The position numbers and the translations under genes are program-made. From Maricaulis sp. (GTDB taxonomy: Bacteria > Pseudomonadota > Alphaproteobacteria > Caulobacterales > Maricaulaceae): a DNA stretch of 61,738 bases. The notes beneath the pieces are model-generated. The model had not been told where the DNA came from. It made no database searches and saw only the letters and a list, made by a program, of their open reading frames with translations. Location: contig NZ_JASBRI010000002.1 of assembly GCF_030149515.1 (NCBI RefSeq), forward strand, positions 1 through 61,738. The letters are read 5' to 3'. This document shows, one piece after another, positions 58,561 to 61,738 of the stretch (position 1 is the stretch's first letter; each line of letters begins with the position of its first letter).

Positions 58561-59027
58561 CCAGCCGGATCACCCATGAACGCTTCACGCTGGAGCGGCG
58601 CTATGACGCTACGCCGGCGCAGATATTCACGGCCTGGAAGGATGTGGACGGGCGGACACAGTGGCAGAAGCCGGCAGACCACCTTCATCTCGTCTATGAC
58701 GCGGATGATTTCCGGGTCGGCGGCTGCGACATCAGCCGCTGCTGGGCCGATGGCGACGCCAGCGCCTACGAGGCGGTGGTTTACTATCAGGATATCGTGC
58801 CGGATCGTCGCATCGTGATGTCCGAGACCGTCAGCCTTGCAGGTCGCAACCTGTCCTCCGCGCTGGCAACGGTCGAGATCGACCCGGACGGGGCCGGCGC
58901 CCGCATGCGGCTGACGCTGCAGATCGCGGCGGAGACGGGTTCGGACATCTTCGCCGGCTATCGCGAAGGATGGGGCGCCTTGCTGGAAAATCTTGTTTTA
59001 CACCTGACGCGGGAGACCATCCCATGA
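58557..59027 (+). CDS. AHSA1/SRPBCC domain protein 2
   Basis: 156-residue AHSA1-type protein. FTLERRYDATPAQIFTAWKD, FRVGGCDISRC and GYREGWGALLENLVLHL correspond to the start, central turn and terminal helix of the fold. ATG overlaps the previous TGA (ATGA) and its own TGA overlaps the next ATG. Sequence is well diverged from its three neighbours, so the duplication is not recent. Confidence 0.82.
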   Translation: MTSRITHERFTLERRYDATPAQIFTAWKDVDGRTQWQKPADHLHLVYDADDFRVGGCDISRCWADGDASAYEAVVYYQDIVPDRRIVMSETVSLAGRNLSSALATVEIDPDGAGARMRLTLQIAAETGSDIFAGYREGWGALLENLVLHLTRETIP

Positions 59028-59515
59028 CAGACCAACTCACCGTGACCGCAGAACGCCATCTGGAAGCCGACCCGGATGATGTCTTTGCCGCCTGGCTGGA
59101 TCCGGAGCATGCCCGCCACTGGCTGTTTACCCTGTCCGACTCAACCGTCGTGCGCTGTGACATCGATGCCCGGCCTGGCGGACGCTTTGTGATCGTCGAC
59201 CGTCGCGAAGGTGGCGATACCTATCATATCGGCGAGTATATCGAGATCGATCGGCCGCATCGGCTCATCTTCCGCTTCATTGCAGGTGAAAGCGCCGATC
59301 TTGATCCGGCTGACGGCGGGCGGGTGACCGTCACCATTCTGCCGGAAAAGACGGGCTGCCGGATCACGCTGGTCCAGGAGTTGCCCGAACAATGGGCGGC
59401 CTACGAAGAAACAACGCGCGAGGGCTGGAAAACCCTGCTCGCCGCTCTGGCCTCGTATCTGGGCGTGTGGGTGGAGAAGCCCGACACCAAACCCTTCAGG
59501 GGAGACATTGCATGA
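59024..59515 (+). CDS. AHSA1/SRPBCC domain protein 3
   Basis: 163-residue AHSA1-type protein. TAERHLEADPDDVFAAWLDP, DIDARPGGRFVIVDRREGG, and TREGWKTLLAALASYLG mark the fold. Starts and ends in ATGA overlaps with genes 2 and 4. The segment PHRLIFRFIA matches the conserved fourth strand of the family. Confidence 0.83.
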   Translation: MTDQLTVTAERHLEADPDDVFAAWLDPEHARHWLFTLSDSTVVRCDIDARPGGRFVIVDRREGGDTYHIGEYIEIDRPHRLIFRFIAGESADLDPADGGRVTVTILPEKTGCRITLVQELPEQWAAYEETTREGWKTLLAALASYLGVWVEKPDTKPFRGDIA

Positions 59516-59988
59516 CCGATCGCCGCGTCGATCACGACACGTTCACACTCAGCCGGCGCTATGAGTTTCCGCCGCGCACAGTCTTTGCCGCCTGGGCGGA
59601 GCCGGCCGCCAAACGCCGCTGGTTTGCCGAGACTGAAGGTTTTACCGACATCGAACACGCCCTCGACTTTCGCGTCGGCGGTCTGGAGAGCGCCTCTGGC
59701 CGGGCGCCGGACGGCGGACGTTTTACCTATGACGCCGTGATCCACGACATCGAAGTGGGCGTGCGCATCATCCTGGCCTATCGCATGACGATGGACGACA
59801 CACCGATCTCGGTCTCGCTGGCGACGGTCACGTTCGAGGCAGACGGCGACGGTACCATGCTGACCTATGTCGAGCAGGACGCCTTCCTTGACGGTCTCGA
59901 CAATGCCGGTCCGCGCCGTGAGGGCGTCGCCTGGCAGCTGGAACAATTGGCGCTGGCACTCGCCGAAACCCATGAAGGGGTACACTGA
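59512..59988 (+). CDS. AHSA1/SRPBCC domain protein 4
   Basis: 158-residue AHSA1-type protein. FTLSRRYEFPPRTVFAAWAE, ALDFRVGGLESASG, and REGVAWQLEQLALAL mark the fold. It begins in an ATGA overlap with gene 3 and is followed after two bases by the yceI-like gene. Closest in pattern to protein 2 (HDTFTLSRRY against HERFTLERRY). Confidence 0.83.
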   Translation: MTDRRVDHDTFTLSRRYEFPPRTVFAAWAEPAAKRRWFAETEGFTDIEHALDFRVGGLESASGRAPDGGRFTYDAVIHDIEVGVRIILAYRMTMDDTPISVSLATVTFEADGDGTMLTYVEQDAFLDGLDNAGPRREGVAWQLEQLALALAETHEGVH

Positions 59989-59990
59989 TC

Positions 59991-60650
59991 ATGAAGTCGC
60001 ATCTCATCGCGTTCGGCGCCGCCGCCCTGATGACGGCGCCTGTCCTGGCTCAGGATATCGCACCGCCGCCGATGGATCCGCCACCGGCCGGTGCCTACCG
60101 ACTAGACGCGACCCATGGCAGCCTTATCGTCCATGTCGACCATATGGGATTCTCGCGCTACCCGGTCCGCTTCACGCGATTTGACGTCGAGATGGCGTTC
60201 GATCCGCAGGCGCCGGAGACGATGTTCGTGACGGCCGAGATCGACCCGGCTTCGCTGGAAACCCATTATCCGCTCGACGATGTGGATTTCGATGCCGAAC
60301 TGACCGGTGCGCAATGGCTCGATGTCGAGAACCATCCCGTCATCCGCTTCGTATCGAGCGATGTGACGCTGACCGGCGAGAACACGGCGCAGGTAGCCGG
60401 CACGCTTTCGCTGATGGGCATCGAGCAGCCGCTGACACTCGATGTAACCTATAATGGCGGCTATGCCGGCATGGTGCCCTACGACCCGCAGGCCCGGATC
60501 GGGTTTTCCGCCACAGCCGCGTTCGACCGTTCCGCTTTCGGCCTTGTCTACGGCATCCCGGCCGAAGGCTCCTCGTTCGGCGTGGCCGACCGGGTGACGG
60601 TGAGCATCGAGGCAGAACTTCTGGGGCCGCCGCTCGAGGCGGCAGACTAG
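59991..60650 (+). CDS. Periplasmic YceI-family (polyisoprenoid-binding) protein
   Basis: 219-residue exported lipocalin-like protein with signal peptide MKSHLIAFGAAALMTAPVLA. YRLDATHGSLIVHVDHMGFS, FDVEMAFDP, FDAELTGAQWLDVENHPVIRF (seen as QWLDVENHP), and FSATAAFDRSAFGL are YceI hallmarks. Family members bind a polyprenyl or amide lipid in a beta-barrel. Last gene of the arsR operon; pairing a lipid binder with four Bet v1-like cytosolic proteins hints at a hydrophobic ligand. Confidence 0.9.
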   Translation: MKSHLIAFGAAALMTAPVLAQDIAPPPMDPPPAGAYRLDATHGSLIVHVDHMGFSRYPVRFTRFDVEMAFDPQAPETMFVTAEIDPASLETHYPLDDVDFDAELTGAQWLDVENHPVIRFVSSDVTLTGENTAQVAGTLSLMGIEQPLTLDVTYNGGYAGMVPYDPQARIGFSATAAFDRSAFGLVYGIPAEGSSFGVADRVTVSIEAELLGPPLEAAD

Positions 60651-60657
60651 AAACGTC

Positions 60658-61614
60658 CTATTTCAGAAGGCCGATTTCGCGCAGGCGCTGGTTGAGATAG
60701 TCGTTGGCGCGGATCGGTTCGGGATATTTGTCCGGATTGTCCGGTCCGGCACAGCCGGGCAGGGTCTCGATCATGTAGTCCGGCCGGTAGTGCAGGAAGA
60801 AGGGCAGGGAATAGCGCGAGAATTCCGTACGCGCACCGGCCGGATTGATCACGCGGTGCTGGGTCGAGGGCAGGATGTCATTGGTCGAACGAGCCAGCAT
60901 GTCGCCCATATTCACTACCAGGCAGCCCGGCGGCGGGTTCATGTCGACCCATTCGCCCGAACGCGTCTTCACCTGCAGGCCAGGCTCTTCTGCGCCCAGC
61001 AGCAGGGTGATCGTGTTGATGTCGCCATGGGCTTCCGCGCGGATGGACCCGCCCGGATCGCCGGTGACGGGCGGGTAGTGAAGCAGGCGCATCACCGAAT
61101 TGCCGTCCTTCACCGTGTCGTCGAAGAAGGTTTCTTCCAGGCCCAGATCGAGCGCGATGGCGCGCAGCACTTTCACGCCCATCGCGTCGAAGGCGGCGTA
61201 GAGGCCGTGCACGGTCTCCTGCCAGCCGGCGACTTCGCCGGGGACCAGGTTCGGCGCCATGTCGGCTTCGTAGGGGTGACCGGCGGGCAGGTCGCGGCCG
61301 ACATGCCAGAATTCCTTCAGGTCGACATGCTTGGCGTCCTTGGCGATTTCCTTGCCGAAGGGCGTATAGCCGCGTGCACCGCCACCGCCCTCGACGAAGT
61401 ATTTCATCTTGGTGGCTTCGGGCAGGGCGAAGAATTCGGCCGCCTTGGCATAGGCGCCGGCGATCAGGGCCTCGTCCAGGCCGTGGTCGGAAATGGCGGC
61501 GAAACCGTATTCCCGGAAGCTGCGGCACAGTTCGCGGGCAAAGCGTGCCTTGTCGGTTTCCAGCAGGGTCATCGAGACCGGCGGGAAGCGGGACAGGAGA
61601 TCTTGATCGGGCAT
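60658..61614 (-). CDS. Isopenicillin N synthase-like 2OG-Fe(II) oxygenase
   Basis: 318-residue non-haem iron oxygenase of the DIOX_N/2OG-FeII_Oxy type. N-terminal ELCRSFREYGFAAISDHGLD, then the iron ligands in EAHGDINTITLLLGAEE (His and Asp) and TQHRVINP (His), and the 2-oxoglutarate-binding RYS in EFSRYSLPFFLH. Typical of bacterial proteins annotated as isopenicillin N synthase family; real substrates are mostly unknown. ATG 61614 is the first start compatible with the family. Convergent with the yceI-like gene, seven bases apart. Confidence 0.87.
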   Translation of the reverse strand: MPDQDLLSRFPPVSMTLLETDKARFARELCRSFREYGFAAISDHGLDEALIAGAYAKAAEFFALPEATKMKYFVEGGGGARGYTPFGKEIAKDAKHVDLKEFWHVGRDLPAGHPYEADMAPNLVPGEVAGWQETVHGLYAAFDAMGVKVLRAIALDLGLEETFFDDTVKDGNSVMRLLHYPPVTGDPGGSIRAEAHGDINTITLLLGAEEPGLQVKTRSGEWVDMNPPPGCLVVNMGDMLARSTNDILPSTQHRVINPAGARTEFSRYSLPFFLHYRPDYMIETLPGCAGPDNPDKYPEPIRANDYLNQRLREIGLLK

Positions 61615-61738
61615 GGTTCGGCCTGTTGTCTGTTCGCGCCGACAGATACGGCTTTGGCCGTGTCCTGCCAAGCGCCCGAAGGTCGCACACGCGGCCGTGA
61701 TTGCAGCATCCCCTTGAACGGGAGGCGACGGGGGCCAA

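Overview
The window is about 61.7 kb of dense, GC-rich bacterial chromosome. It suggests an alphaproteobacterium close to Caulobacter and Maricaulis (Caulobacterales/Maricaulales, dimorphic stalked or prosthecate bacteria). The strongest clues are a homologue of the cell-polarity protein SpmX, a MipZ division-site ATPase beside panC, a DUF1489 and a DUF1244 protein, the order pyrB-pyrX-plsY-dprA, and several candidate leaderless promoters. I see no prophage, insertion sequence, rRNA operon or CRISPR array. The species assignment is inference.

Layout. 0-6 kb: RluC-type pseudouridine synthase, a HAD phosphatase overlapping an ATP12 F1-ATPase assembly chaperone, a 2OG-Fe(II) oxygenase, a GrpB protein, a membrane protein and a FemAB-like acyltransferase. 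6-12 kb: both propionyl-CoA carboxylase subunits, split by a divergent fatty acid desaturase/potassium channel pair. 12-17.7 kb: three small DUF805-type membrane proteins, lipB, a stand-alone FliN/SpoA protein, tRNA-Leu(GAG), an inositol-monophosphatase-family enzyme, and a TetR regulator with a perfect 20-bp palindrome between it and a PhyH dioxygenase. 17.8-22 kb: mgtE, a secreted Kelch protein and spmX. 22-35 kb: a dispersed leucine (isovaleryl-CoA) degradation region: ivd, mccB, two tandem paralogous membrane proteins, liuC, DUF817 and mccA, interrupted by a beta-lactamase-fold hydrolase, a flavoprotein, an LprI protein, a patatin phospholipase and an outer-membrane-type protein.

35-42.6 kb: a JmjC/cupin-like protein, a secreted acidic protein carrying an 11-G homopolymer, two paralogous membrane proteins flanking a DUF1489 gene, glutaminyl cyclase, panC, and a rightward SPOR lipoprotein-mipZ-DnaJ-small protein series. 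42.6-46.6 kb: leftward pyrB-pyrX-plsY-dprA, with overlaps at pyrB/pyrX and plsY/dprA; PyrX lacks the dihydroorotase metal histidines. 46.8-55 kb: GNAT, a PqqB-like beta-lactamase-fold protein, an AEC transporter, ruvX and the gatCA...gatB amidotransferase genes. This stretch is sprinkled with a palindromic intergenic repeat and two DUF559 (Vsr-like nuclease fold) genes that sit against copies of it. 55-61.7 kb: MscS channel, class 3 lipase with an odd CTCIC tail, an AT-richer gap, then an overlapping operon of an ArsR regulator, four successive AHSA1/SRPBCC genes and a YceI protein, and finally an isopenicillin-N-synthase-like oxygenase.

How the genes connect. ivd, mccA/mccB and liuC give consecutive steps from isovaleryl-CoA to HMG-CoA; pccA/pccB handle propionyl-CoA. 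spmX, mipZ and the SPOR lipoprotein point to polarity and division control. The most unusual candidates are the DUF559-repeat modules around gatB and the ArsR/four-AHSA1/YceI operon. Smaller oddities are three convergent gene pairs whose stop codons share one CTAG, a DUF817 gene with no ordinary start codon directly in frame after the liuC stop, and the poly-G tract.
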